Shown: one piece after another, positions 8,970 to 16,661 of the stretch | Numbering within the stretch: the first letter of the stretch is position 1 | Layout of the letters: the number at the start of each line of letters is the position of its first letter | Assembly: GCA_963849005.1 (NCBI GenBank) | Contig: CAWKGC010000019.1 | Location: 124,001 to 188,000 of the forward strand | Origin: CAWKGC01 sp963849005 | GTDB lineage: Bacteria; Pseudomonadota; Gammaproteobacteria; Burkholderiales; Usitatibacteraceae | Direction of reading: 5' to 3' | DNA length: 64,000 bases | Program-made: the position numbers and the translations under genes | Notes under the pieces: generated by a model | What the model was told of the DNA's origin: nothing | The model's input: only the letters and a program-made list of their open reading frames with translations | The model's database searches: none

Positions 8970-9644
8970 GTGAACATTCCCCAGACCATCGACTTCCTGC
9001 GCCAGAACGGGCTCACCTATTGCGGCCGGCAGGGAAAGCTCGAGATCGTCAATCAAGTGGTCGAGCGCGTCGAGGCGGAGCAGGTGCCTGGCATTTTCCT
9101 CGAAGCGGGCGTGGCGATGGGGGGGTCGGCCTCGGTGATCATCAAGGCCAAGCGCCCGGAGCGCAGGCTGAGGCTCTACGACGTCTTCCTCATGCTGCCG
9201 CCGCCTTCGGCCAACGACGACCCCAAGTCGCACGAGGCCTACCAGTATTTCCTCTCCGGCAAGGTCAACGGCGTGGTCGACCGCAACTACGTCGCCAACG
9301 CCGGCGACCTGCTCAGCTTCTCGAAGCTCACCATGCAGAAGGTCGGCATCGATGTGGCGACCGCGAACGTGGAGTTCATCAAGGGACTCTACGAGGACAC
9401 CCTGCACGTCGATGAGCCGGTCGCCTTCGCCCACATCGACTGCGACTGGCACGACTCGGTGAAGCTGTGCATCGACCGGCTTGCCGATCGCATGAGCCCG
9501 GGGGGCATCATGCTGTTCGATGACTACAACTCTTTTTCCGGTTGCCGCAAGGCTGTCGACGCATGGCTCGCGGCCGACAGGCGCTTTCGCATCATCCACG
9601 CCGACTGGACCGTGGCGGTCCAGCGCCTGCCCGCGGCCGCCTAG
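8970..9644 (+). CDS. TylF/macrocin O-methyltransferase family protein
   Basis: I choose GTG at 8970 (MNIPQTIDFL) because the alternative ATG at 8937 overlaps a -10-like TACAAT and the extra 11 residues look non-homologous. The 224-residue product carries the SAM-binding segment FLEAGVAMGGSA at 43-54. The metal-binding acidic residues are in HIDCDWHDS (Asp157, Asp159) and FDDYN (184-186), as in the Mg-dependent TylF family that O-methylates sugars. It stands alone on the plus strand between two minus-strand runs and ends in a 4-base tail-to-tail overlap with the next gene. Confidence 0.75.
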   Translation: MNIPQTIDFLRQNGLTYCGRQGKLEIVNQVVERVEAEQVPGIFLEAGVAMGGSASVIIKAKRPERRLRLYDVFLMLPPPSANDDPKSHEAYQYFLSGKVNGVVDRNYVANAGDLLSFSKLTMQKVGIDVATANVEFIKGLYEDTLHVDEPVAFAHIDCDWHDSVKLCIDRLADRMSPGGIMLFDDYNSFSGCRKAVDAWLAADRRFRIIHADWTVAVQRLPAAA

Positions 9645-10369
9645 CCCTTCAGTGCCGGGTTGCCGAGGTACTTCGTCTGAGTCGGCCAGCGCGGCTCCTC
9701 GTCGGTGAGCTTCTGCGCGGCGACCATCAGCACGGAGCGCGGCGGCAGGTCCTGGAATCCCTTCGTGTGCGGAAGCACCGCGACCTGCGAATCGGTGACC
9801 GGGCCATAAAGCGCGTAACAGTCGCTCGCCATGCGGTTGCCCGACTGCGTGTACCAGTCGTGGTAGAAGGTCGGATTGAAGTTGAAGAAGCCGTGGTTGA
9901 AATAGTTGGCCGGGTTGACGTGGATGATGAAGCCGCCCTTCCTCGCCATCGCGGTGATGTTGCGCATCACCTGGCCGACGTTGAAGCAGTGCTCCATCGT
10001 GCCGCCGTCGTAGACGATGTCGAAGCCGCCGCGCATCGATTCGGGCAGGGGCTGGTTCAGGTCCGCCACCGTCTCGAAGCCGCGCGAGGCGACGATGTCG
10101 ACGAATTCGGTCTCGATGCCCTTGGCGCGGAACAGGCTCCTGGTCTCGGGGATCCGGCTCATGCTCGATTGCAGGTTGTGCCAGCGCAGGATGGATTGCG
10201 AGTCCTCGCGGAACTCGATCGCGGCAAGCGCCTCGGCGCCGCACAGCGCGGCGACCTGCTGCTCGGTGACCAGCATGTCGGGGTAGCCCAGGCACAGCAT
10301 GCGGCAGGGGCGCGGCAGGGGCGCGGCGACCTTGAGCACCATGTCGAGGATGACGCTGTTGATGGCCAC
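9641..10369 (-). CDS. SAM-dependent methyltransferase-like protein of glycan cluster
   Basis: The gene starts with GTG at 10369, which overlaps the preceding stop (TAGTG), so it is translationally coupled to the pyruvyltransferase-like gene. The 242-residue protein has a partial Rossmann pattern: CRMLCLGYPDMLV near the start, then FVDIVASRGFE. The segment FDIVYDGGTMEHCFNVGQ is typical of methyltransferases found in surface-polysaccharide loci. The glycine-rich motif I is atypical (LGYPD). It is therefore assigned to the superfamily with moderate confidence and its acceptor is unknown. Confidence 0.55.
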   Translation of the reverse strand: MAINSVILDMVLKVAAPLPRPCRMLCLGYPDMLVTEQQVAALCGAEALAAIEFREDSQSILRWHNLQSSMSRIPETRSLFRAKGIETEFVDIVASRGFETVADLNQPLPESMRGGFDIVYDGGTMEHCFNVGQVMRNITAMARKGGFIIHVNPANYFNHGFFNFNPTFYHDWYTQSGNRMASDCYALYGPVTDSQVAVLPHTKGFQDLPPRSVLMVAAQKLTDEEPRWPTQTKYLGNPALKG

Positions 10370-11394
10370 TATCGGGCACCCCGGATGAGCGACTGCAGTG
10401 CGCCGATGAACTGCGCCATCTTCACGGCCGCGGCGTCGCGGCGCCTGGCCGCGCGCTGGAAATCGTATTCCTCGAACTGTTTGTCGGGCACCTGCGTGAT
10501 CAGCGGGAAATCCAGGCTCTCGGCGAAATAGGCCTGCCGCAGGTCGAAGGGCGCGAGGAAGCTCACGACCCCGTTCGAGAGGCATTTCAGGTGGGCATGC
10601 ACGCGGTTGCCGAAATGGATGTCGGTCGCCGCGTAAAGGTCGATGAAGTCGGCGTAGTCGTCGCTGCGGAAGACCTCGTAGCCCAGCTTTTCCGCGTATG
10701 AATTGAGCGCGGCGTTGCCATAGTCCTGGTGCAGGGCAAAGACGCTGCGCTCGGCCGGGAACAGCTGCCGCGAGACATTCAGGATCGGCAGTTGCTGGTC
10801 GATCAGCGCGCGGTCGGTGATCGTGACCACCAGTTGCCGGTAGCGCGGCTTGCGCGCAAATCCCCCGTCGATGCCGTCCACGGGATGCACGACCGGGCAG
10901 GAGGTCATGAGGATGTCCGCCGCCTTGTCGGGAAGCGCTTGCGTGACGTAACGCCACGAGGCGTCGCAACGCACCGACATCAGCGGGAAGCGCTCGAGGA
11001 ACGCGCGGAACAGCGCCACCGAGGCGGGGGTCAGGCCGCGCGTGACGTCGGGCACGCCATAGTGGCCCACCCCCATCAGGATCACCGGGACCTTGATGCG
11101 CTCGAGCGTGGCCTGCGTGAAGCCGGGCGCGAGCTCGAAGTCGTCCTTGAGCGTGTTGGCGCCGACCGCGACGAGACAGGTGCCGGTGTTGATGTGCGCG
11201 ATCGCCGCCTCGTCGAGCGGCATGCGCGAGGAGTACACCGCCGTCGGTCGCGCGCCAAGCAACTTGATCGCGGAATCGAGGATGAAGCCGTCGCCGTGGT
11301 TCACCTTTTTCGCCGTTCCCGGCTGGACGAGGTAGGGCGAAACGACGGCGTAATCGGCTTCGGGCAGCAGCCCGATGGTGGGGGAGAATTTCAC
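10369..11394 (-). CDS. Polysaccharide pyruvyl transferase-like protein
   Basis: The 341-residue protein has the layout of the PF04230 family. An N-terminal domain contains NHGDGFILDSAIKLL and CLVAVGANTLKDDF. A C-terminal half contains TDIHFGNRVHAHLKCLSNG, the usual H-x-H region near the donor site. Such proteins (CsaB, WcaK, EpsO families) add pyruvate ketals to surface glycans from phosphoenolpyruvate, though many family members are uncharacterised. It is coupled by a one-base overlap to the methyltransferase-like gene downstream and follows another methyltransferase gene by 37 bases. Confidence 0.7.
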   Translation of the reverse strand: MKFSPTIGLLPEADYAVVSPYLVQPGTAKKVNHGDGFILDSAIKLLGARPTAVYSSRMPLDEAAIAHINTGTCLVAVGANTLKDDFELAPGFTQATLERIKVPVILMGVGHYGVPDVTRGLTPASVALFRAFLERFPLMSVRCDASWRYVTQALPDKAADILMTSCPVVHPVDGIDGGFARKPRYRQLVVTITDRALIDQQLPILNVSRQLFPAERSVFALHQDYGNAALNSYAEKLGYEVFRSDDYADFIDLYAATDIHFGNRVHAHLKCLSNGVVSFLAPFDLRQAYFAESLDFPLITQVPDKQFEEYDFQRAARRRDAAAVKMAQFIGALQSLIRGAR

Positions 11395-11431
11395 GTTCGG
11401 GGATTCCGCGACCGGCAGCGAAGCCGGCCGC

Positions 11432-12022
11432 TCAGGCGAGCGAGCAGGAGAACATCATCTGGACATTGGTCGGGCCGCGCTTCACTTCCTGGCTGCGGTT
11501 GACCGTCCAGCCGTTGCGCTGAAGCGTGGCTTCGAACGCCGGCTGGCTGAAATCATTCACCCAGCCCATGCCGCGCCGGATCGCGACGTCGCCGCCGATG
11601 TAGGTGCAATAGGTGACGATCATGCGGGGGGCGGACGCGCGCGCGCGCGCGAGCGGCCAGTCGATGTCGTGGATGTATTCGAGCACGCCGAGGAAGGTGA
11701 CCCAATCGTAATTGCCGGGCGGGAACTCCTTCTTGTTGAGGTCCGCGACATGGCATCCGGGCCGGCGCTCGACCACGTCGGCCGGCGTGTAGGCGCAGCC
11801 GGGCTTGAGGAGCGCGCCCAGGGCCATCGCACCCGCACCGACGTCGAGCACCTTCACGCCATCGGGGATCCACTGCGCGGCAAGGGCGGCCCTCGCGTCC
11901 CACTGCGTCGCGAGGCTGTCGAGCACGGCCCAGCGGCTCTTGTCCGTGCCCTGCTCGCGGATCAATTGCTCGGTGAGCCGCGCGCGCTCGCCAGTCGGTG
12001 TCGGTGGTGCCCTGAACCCCAT
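11432..12022 (-). CDS. Class I SAM-dependent methyltransferase
   Basis: The 196-residue protein has a SAM-binding motif VKVLDVGAGAMALGALL around residues 56-72. A second acidic motif is PADVVERRPG and a motif-IV-like stretch is YDWVTFLGVLEYIHD. It starts the three-gene minus-strand run (this gene, pyruvyltransferase-like, methyltransferase-like). Short length suggests a compact enzyme with no large substrate domain. Substrate is unknown, but the neighbours imply a sugar or lipid-linked glycan intermediate. Confidence 0.7.
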   Translation of the reverse strand: MGFRAPPTPTGERARLTEQLIREQGTDKSRWAVLDSLATQWDARAALAAQWIPDGVKVLDVGAGAMALGALLKPGCAYTPADVVERRPGCHVADLNKKEFPPGNYDWVTFLGVLEYIHDIDWPLARARASAPRMIVTYCTYIGGDVAIRRGMGWVNDFSQPAFEATLQRNGWTVNRSQEVKRGPTNVQMMFSCSLA

Positions 12023-12079
12023 TGCCTGTTCCTCTTTGCTGCCGGCGGATCGCTCGCCTCAGGTGCGGATTATCGGCCA

Positions 12080-12109
12080 CGCAGGCCGGCGAAACAACGC
12101 CGGCCTGCG
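12080..12109. terminator. Strong 12-bp hairpin downstream of btuB
   Basis: CGCAGGCCGGCG and its exact complement CGCCGGCCTGCG flank a six-base loop. It lies about 33 bases after the btuB stop on the minus strand and just upstream of the methyltransferase gene. No U-tract follows on either strand, so it may be a Rho-dependent end, an mRNA-stabilising structure or a weak intrinsic terminator. Confidence 0.5.
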
Positions 12110-12141
12110 TGTCGGCAAGGACGCCCCGGCCCGGCCTCCCG

Positions 12142-13962
12142 CTAGAGGGCGCCGTAACGGACGGTGAAGAGCACCGTCGACCCCGGCTGTTCATAGCCGA
12201 TCACCGACGTGTACCTGGTGTTGCCGAGGTTCGCCGCGGTCAACTCCACCGACCACTCCTTCGCCACCTGGTAGCGCACGTTCGCGCTGACGATCGCGTA
12301 GCCGGGGAGCCGCGACGACGGCACCTCGTTGTTCGAGTCGTAGCGTGCGCCGGTGCCGACGATGGTCAGCGAGCCGCCCCAATCGCCCCATGTGCGGCTG
12401 ATGTCGAGGCTGCCGAAACTCCTTGCCCGTCCCTGCAATTGCTTGCCGGTGTTGTCATCGACGGGGTCCTGCCAGGTGCCCGACGCGTTGATGGTGAAAC
12501 CCGCCAGCACGCCGCGAACCTCGACCTGCGTGCCGCGGATGGTGGCGCTGCGGATGTTCTCGACCGTCGGGAAGACATACTGGATCAGGTCCTCGATCTG
12601 GTTGTCGAAATAGGTGACGGATGCGTTCCAGCCGGAAAATTCCGGCGCTCGCCAGCGCGCCTCGATGCTGGAGCTCTGCTCGGGCCGCAGCGCGGGATTG
12701 GGGACATAGAAATCGGAAGTCGGCCCGTACAGGTCGTAGAAAGTCGGAGCGCGGAACGCGGTGCCGTAGGTCGCCGAAAGGGACCCCCAGTCGCCGATCG
12801 GCAGGCCGTAACTGACGAGGCCCGTGGTGCGGCCGCCGAACTGGTCGTCCCTGTCGTAGCGCAGGCTCGCCTCGAGGGTCTGCTCGCGCCACGCCTGGCG
12901 CACCGACGCGAACGCCGCGTTGGTCGTGCGGCTCGTGGTCGAGAACTCGCTCGCGGGCTGCACGTTCTGGCGAACGGTCTCCAGGCCGAGCAGGACGGTG
13001 CCGCCGGGAATCTTCAAGTCGTTCAGCCACGAGACCTGGTTCTGCTCCGTCTCGAAGGAGGATGCAAAACTGCCCGTGATGTCGAGCTTGTCCCTGCCCT
13101 GGCCGAAGGTGAGGCGGCTCACCCAGATGTCGTTGATCCTGTTCGACGAGACGATGCTCGCGCCCGACAGCGTCTGCTCGTTCTGGTCGTCGTAGGCCAC
13201 GCCGTTGAAGTCGGCGCAACCGTCGAAATGCGTCTTTCCGCGCGAGGCAAATGCGTAGAGCGAGAGCGATTGGTCGGTCGCGAGAACCTGTTTGGCGCGC
13301 AGGTTGAACCAGGCGTTCCGGTAGGGGTCGCGGTCCGGGTCGTAGCAGAAGGCCTTCTCGTTGGTGGCGTTGGGCGCGTCCACCTTGCGTGCGCCGGCGG
13401 TGAGCGAGAGCGTGGTGTTCTCCTGCGCGTAGGTGAATCCCGCGCTTGCGGAATAGTCGCCCGGCGAACCTCCCGTGAGGGAGGCGAAAAGGCGGCCCTT
13501 GTCGGCGCCGCGCGTGAAGATCTGGATCACGCCGCCGATCGCGTCGGAGCCGTACAGGCTGGAAAGCGGCCCCTTCACGACCTCGATCCGCTCCATGAGG
13601 TCGAGCGGCAGGTTCTCGATGGAAGTGGTGCCCACCGTGGCCGAGCTGACGCGCAGGCCGTCCACGAGCACCAGCGTTTGCTGCGCGTTCGCGCCGCGCA
13701 TGAATATGGTGGAGGGCTGCCCGGGACCGCCGGTGGTGCGGATCTCGACGTTGGCCTTGCGTTGCAGCAACTCCGCGAAGGTGATCTTTCCGGCCGCGGC
13801 GATTTCCTCGCGGCCGATCACGGTGACGTCGCGCAGCGACGAGTCGAGCGCCTGCGTGGTGCGGGTTGCGGTGACGATGATCGGATCGAGGGAATCGGCC
13901 GATTGGGCGTGAGCGCCCAGGCTGGCCAGGCCAACAAGCCCCAACAGGGGAAGGGATTTCAT
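12142..13962 (-). CDS. btuB: TonB-dependent vitamin B12 receptor
   Basis: The start at 13962 (MKSLPLLGLVGLASLGAHAQ) gives a clear signal peptide and has AAGGA upstream. A longer in-frame start at 14007 lacks support. The 606-residue protein has a TonB box (IIVTATR, about 28-34). A plug domain follows with MRGANAQQTLVLVDGLRV and YGSDAIGGVIQI, and a barrel ends in an aromatic-poor C-terminus (FTVRYGAL). Outer-membrane uptake of cobalamin is indicated less by the barrel itself than by the cobalamin riboswitch directly upstream. The protein will need TonB, ExbB and ExbD. A tonB-like gene is at 54692, but pairing is not shown. Confidence 0.9.
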   Translation of the reverse strand: MKSLPLLGLVGLASLGAHAQSADSLDPIIVTATRTTQALDSSLRDVTVIGREEIAAAGKITFAELLQRKANVEIRTTGGPGQPSTIFMRGANAQQTLVLVDGLRVSSATVGTTSIENLPLDLMERIEVVKGPLSSLYGSDAIGGVIQIFTRGADKGRLFASLTGGSPGDYSASAGFTYAQENTTLSLTAGARKVDAPNATNEKAFCYDPDRDPYRNAWFNLRAKQVLATDQSLSLYAFASRGKTHFDGCADFNGVAYDDQNEQTLSGASIVSSNRINDIWVSRLTFGQGRDKLDITGSFASSFETEQNQVSWLNDLKIPGGTVLLGLETVRQNVQPASEFSTTSRTTNAAFASVRQAWREQTLEASLRYDRDDQFGGRTTGLVSYGLPIGDWGSLSATYGTAFRAPTFYDLYGPTSDFYVPNPALRPEQSSSIEARWRAPEFSGWNASVTYFDNQIEDLIQYVFPTVENIRSATIRGTQVEVRGVLAGFTINASGTWQDPVDDNTGKQLQGRARSFGSLDISRTWGDWGGSLTIVGTGARYDSNNEVPSSRLPGYAIVSANVRYQVAKEWSVELTAANLGNTRYTSVIGYEQPGSTVLFTVRYGAL

Positions 13963-14017
13963 GGGAGCTTTCCTTTGCCACGCAGCAAGCGTCCCCGCAA
14001 GCTGCACATCTGCAAAT

Positions 14018-14039
14018 GAAGGCGCTTCAGGGCGCCTTC
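14018..14039 (-). promoter_or_regulatory. Hairpin between B12 riboswitch and btuB
   Basis: GAAGGCGC and GCGCCTTC form an 8-bp stem with a six-base loop between the riboswitch core and the btuB start. It is followed on the minus strand by ATTTGCA, a poor U-tract. It may be part of the expression platform (terminator or sequestering element). Confidence 0.45.
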
Positions 14040-14040
14040 G

Positions 14041-14226
14041 GCGTGACGATGCGGGTCGGTATCCGGGCTCACGAGTCCTGGAAAACTACCCAGGAGGACA
14101 CCGCCTTCCCATGGCCTTGGCCGGCCACAGTGGCTGGAAAAGATGTCCCGACACTCGCTTACCGTTGCGGGGGCAGCGCCGGCTTTTCACCGGCTTCCCG
14201 TAGGCCTGGGGCATGACGCCGCAGGC
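14041..14226 (-). promoter_or_regulatory. Cobalamin (B12) riboswitch
   Basis: The minus strand carries the conserved core in the right order. First comes GCTGCCCCCGCAACGGTAA (plus 14159-14177), then GCCACTG (14128-14134), then the B12 box GAGCCCGGATACC (14058-14070), ending about 80 bases before the btuB start. The flanks can form the terminal stem. Adenosylcobalamin binding is expected to shut off btuB expression. Confidence 0.93.
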
Positions 14227-14296
14227 ACCCTATCGCTGGGCAAATCATAGCACCCCACTCCAATGCGAAACTACTTTCAAAAGAAACGCTTACGCA

Positions 14297-14326
14297 TTGA
14301 CCGGGCTTGCTTTTCGCCAGTATAGT
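14297..14326 (+). promoter_or_regulatory. Sigma70-like promoter of the zapB-like/zapA genes
   Basis: TTGACC (14297-14302) and TATAGT (14321-14326) are separated by 18 bases. The predicted start of transcription falls at about 14332-14334, on the ATG at 14333, so the mRNA may be leaderless. Confidence 0.65.
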
Positions 14327-14332
14327 GATGCC

Positions 14333-14533
14333 ATGCAACAGGAACTCGATTCCCTCGAGGACAAGCTCGGACAGGTCGTCCAGATGCTCTCGCGCTTGCG
14401 CGCCGAGAATGTCGAGTTGCGCCAGCAGGTCGCGGCCAAAACCGACGAGATCGCGCGCCTTGCGGAAAAACTCACGACCGCGCGCGCGCGCGTCGAGAAC
14501 CTCCTGAAGCAGATTCCCGAGACCGAGCCGTGA
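14333..14533 (+). CDS. ZapB-like small coiled-coil cell-division protein
   Basis: The ATG at 14333 gives a 66-residue protein that is almost entirely heptad-patterned: LDSLEDKLGQVVQML, then LRAENVELRQQV, then ARVENLLKQI. Small coiled-coil proteins immediately upstream of zapA in proteobacteria are the ZapB-like family, which bundle with ZapA to stabilise the FtsZ ring. Its stop overlaps the zapA GTG start (GTGA), implying translational coupling. No Shine-Dalgarno precedes the start, consistent with the promoter placement just upstream. Family assignment rests on size, coiled coil and neighbour. Confidence 0.75.
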   Translation: MQQELDSLEDKLGQVVQMLSRLRAENVELRQQVAAKTDEIARLAEKLTTARARVENLLKQIPETEP

Positions 14534-14844
14534 GCGCCGAGCAGAAAGCCCTCACGATCAACGTGATGGGCCGCGAGTTCCGGGTGGCCTGTCCGGAAGG
14601 CGAGGAGAAGGGATTGCTCGCGTCGGTCGATTTCCTCAATCGCCGCCTGCGCGAGGTGAAGGATGCTGGCAAGGTCGTCGGAAACGACCGCATCGCGATG
14701 ATGGCCGCGCTCAACATCACGCATGAACTGCTCTCGAAGGACGGATCGAAAGCCGTTGACGCCGGGGATATCCGGGGTAGAATCATCTCGATGCAGGAGA
14801 CGCTCGACCGGGCGCTTTCCGCCGACCAGGACAAGCTCTTCTAG
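14530..14844 (+). CDS. zapA: Cell division protein ZapA
   Basis: The GTG start at 14530 overlaps the preceding stop. The 104-residue protein has the ZapA pattern: an N-terminal strand region (LTINVMGREFRVACPEGEE) followed by a long helix that includes MMAALNITHELL. ZapA binds FtsZ and promotes protofilament bundling at midcell. Length matches the family. The 6S RNA gene begins about 30 bases after its stop, a conserved neighbourhood in proteobacteria. Confidence 0.9.
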   Translation: MSAEQKALTINVMGREFRVACPEGEEKGLLASVDFLNRRLREVKDAGKVVGNDRIAMMAALNITHELLSKDGSKAVDAGDIRGRIISMQETLDRALSADQDKLF

Positions 14845-14875
14845 TCCTGCCGATCGCGCGGTCCGGTACGCGAGT

Positions 14876-15045
14876 CCTGCGGTGTTCGTCCAGGCTTACA
14901 TCTTCTTACCGATAAGCTGGTTGATCTGGACACTCGCTTGAAGAGCGCTATTGTGCGCGTCCCACGTCGGACGTACCTGCGGCGCTCGGTGGGTGACCGC
15001 CTTGAACCTTTGGTTCGAGAGTGCTGCCTGGGCGAACACTGCAGG
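14876..15045 (+). ncRNA. ssrS: 6S RNA
   Basis: About 20 bases at 14876-14895 pair completely (with two G-U pairs) with 15026-15045, forming the long closing stem around a roughly 170-base RNA. The position directly after zapA is the classic one for ssrS. The internal parts are consistent with a large bulge flanked by stems, which mimics an open promoter and binds sigma70-RNA polymerase in stationary phase. Exact ends are estimated from the stem. Confidence 0.82.
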
Positions 15046-15096
15046 GCTTGCGCAATTCCCCACTGATTCCTCCCCACGCATTGCGGAAGCGCTGCC

Positions 15097-15558
15097 ATGG
15101 CCGCCTGGCTGATGAAGTCGGAGCCCGACGAATTTTCCATCGACGACCTCGCCACGGCGCCCGGCAGGTCCACTCCCTGGTTCGGCGTGCGCAACTACAT
15201 GGCGCGCAACTTCATGCGCGATTCCATGAAGGTCGGCGACGACGTGCTCTTCTACCATTCGAGCTGCCCGGAGCCGGGCATCGCGGGGCTGGCGAAGGTG
15301 TCGAGCCCGGCCTATCCCGACGAGACGCAGTTCCAGCGCAAGGGAAAATACTTCGACCCGAAATCGACTCGCGAAAACCCGCGCTGGCTGCTGGTGGACG
15401 TGACGCTGGTCCGCAAGACGCGCCTCGTGTCGCTCGCGGAAATGCGCGAGCACGGGGAACTGGCCGGCATGGTGACCTTGCGCCGCGGCAACCGCCTTTC
15501 GATCACGCCGGTGACGCCGGCGGAGTGGAAGTTCATCGAGAGGCTGACGAAGAAATGA
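15097..15558 (+). CDS. EVE domain-containing protein
   Basis: The 153-residue protein is a single EVE (PUA-like) domain. It starts WLMKSEPDEFSIDDL, followed by WFGVRNYMARNFMRD, then DVLFYHSSC and AGLAKV, all family signatures. EVE proteins are thought to bind modified bases in nucleic acids. Bacterial ones are uncharacterised, and the human relative THYN1 is of uncertain role. It follows zapA and 6S RNA, a common order in betaproteobacteria. The start codon at 15097 is preceded by the tail of the 6S region. Confidence 0.88.
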   Translation: MAAWLMKSEPDEFSIDDLATAPGRSTPWFGVRNYMARNFMRDSMKVGDDVLFYHSSCPEPGIAGLAKVSSPAYPDETQFQRKGKYFDPKSTRENPRWLLVDVTLVRKTRLVSLAEMREHGELAGMVTLRRGNRLSITPVTPAEWKFIERLTKK

Positions 15559-15601
15559 TTCGGGCCAGGCCTGAAATATCTTGCGCGCACTCGATATGCA
15601 A

Positions 15602-15779
15602 GAAACCGGGGTCAGAGACGTAACATTTCGCTCGCCGGCATGAAACCGGGGTCAGAGACGTAAAATTTCGCTCACCGGCATGAAACCGGGGTCAGAGACG
15701 TAACATTTCGCTTGCCGGCATGAAACCGGGGTCAGAGACGTAACATTTCGCTCGCGCTCAATATTACGTCTCTGACCCC
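15602..15779. repeat. 40-bp tandem repeat (four copies) plus inverted copy, REP-like
   Basis: Near-identical units begin at 15602, 15642, 15682 and 15722. Each contains GGGGTCAGAGACGTAA followed by CATTTCG and a CCGGCAT spacer. An inverted copy of the core (ATTACGTCTCTGACCCC, 15763-15779) closes the array, so the last direct copy and the inverted copy can form a large hairpin. The same core recurs at 42366-42490. The shape is that of a REP/BIME-type extragenic element. Confidence 0.85.
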
Positions 15780-15793
15780 AAGAACAAAAACCT

Positions 15794-16597
15794 ATGACAC
15801 CCGAGATATCGGCAGCGCTCACCTATGCCGGCCTCGGGCTGGTGGTGGGATTCTTCTCCGGGCTGCTCGGCATCGGCGGCGGCTCGATGATCGTTCCCAT
15901 CCTCGGCCTGACGCTGGTCGCCTTCGGCTTCTCGCCGGAAGTGGTGATGCACCTGTCGCTCGGCACGTCGCTCGCGGTGATCGTGCTCGCCACTGCCTCG
16001 GGGACGCGCGAGCACCATCGCCACCGCGCGGTGCGCTGGGATCTCGTGAAGGCGCTCGCCCCCGGCATCGTCACCGCCGCGCTCGGCGCGGGGTTCCTCG
16101 CGCGCGCGCTGCCGCTGGCATTCCTGAAGGTGTTCTTCACCCTGTTCATGTTCTATGTCACCTGGCAGATCGTCTTCGGCCTGAAGCCGGGCAAGGCGCG
16201 GTCGCTGCCGGGAAAGGCCGGGCTCTTCTCGATGGGCGCGCTGATCGGCGGCGCCTCCGGGCTCGCCGGCGTGGGCGGGGCGATGCTGTCCGTGCCTTTC
16301 CTCGCCTGGTGCGCGGTGCCGTTCAAGGTCGCCATCGGCACGTCAGCGGCGATCGGCTTCGTGGTCTCGGTGGCCGGGACCGCGGGCTACGTTGTCGCCG
16401 GACTCACCGATCCAGCGGTGCCGCGCGGCGCGATCGGCTACGTGTACCTGCCGGCGTGGATCGGCATCTCGATCACGAGCGTGGCTGCCGCCCCGTTCGG
16501 CGCGCGGCTCACGCATCGCCTGCCGGTGGCGGCGCTGCGCAAGACCTTCGCGGTGTTCATCCTCGCGCTCACGCTGAAACTCGCCCTGTCGCTCTAG
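15794..16597 (+). CDS. TauE/SafE family sulfite/organosulfonate exporter-like membrane protein
   Basis: The 267-residue protein is almost wholly hydrophobic, with about eight predicted membrane segments. The glycine-rich LLGIGGGSMIVPIL (near residue 27) recurs as GLAGVGGAMLSVPFL in the second half, the internal repeat typical of TauE/SafE transporters. They move sulfite, sulfoacetate or other anions across the inner membrane. No sulfur gene is adjacent, so the substrate is open. It follows the repeat array by 14 bases and has no obvious partner gene. Confidence 0.85.
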   Translation: MTPEISAALTYAGLGLVVGFFSGLLGIGGGSMIVPILGLTLVAFGFSPEVVMHLSLGTSLAVIVLATASGTREHHRHRAVRWDLVKALAPGIVTAALGAGFLARALPLAFLKVFFTLFMFYVTWQIVFGLKPGKARSLPGKAGLFSMGALIGGASGLAGVGGAMLSVPFLAWCAVPFKVAIGTSAAIGFVVSVAGTAGYVVAGLTDPAVPRGAIGYVYLPAWIGISITSVAAAPFGARLTHRLPVAALRKTFAVFILALTLKLALSL

Positions 16598-16624
16598 CGC
16601 GCAGCGGCCGCGCGAAAAACAGCA

Positions 16625-16630
16625 TACAAT
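16625..16630 (+). promoter_or_regulatory. Possible -10 box of trkA
   Basis: TACAAT lies 31 bases before the trkA ATG in the short gap after the transporter gene, with no clear -35. It resembles the -10 boxes suggested before the tylF-like gene and argA. Confidence 0.35.
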
Positions 16631-16661
16631 TCGCGCCGGTCGTCCCCGGTCCTGAAGAACA

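Noticed and set aside
14896..15453. Minus-strand open frame across the 6S RNA and EVE gene
   Set aside because: It is opposite a convincing EVE protein and a structured RNA, and shows no motif.
15602..15779. CRISPR array
   Set aside because: The units are contiguous near-identical 40-bp copies with no variable spacers, only four units, and no cas genes are in the window.
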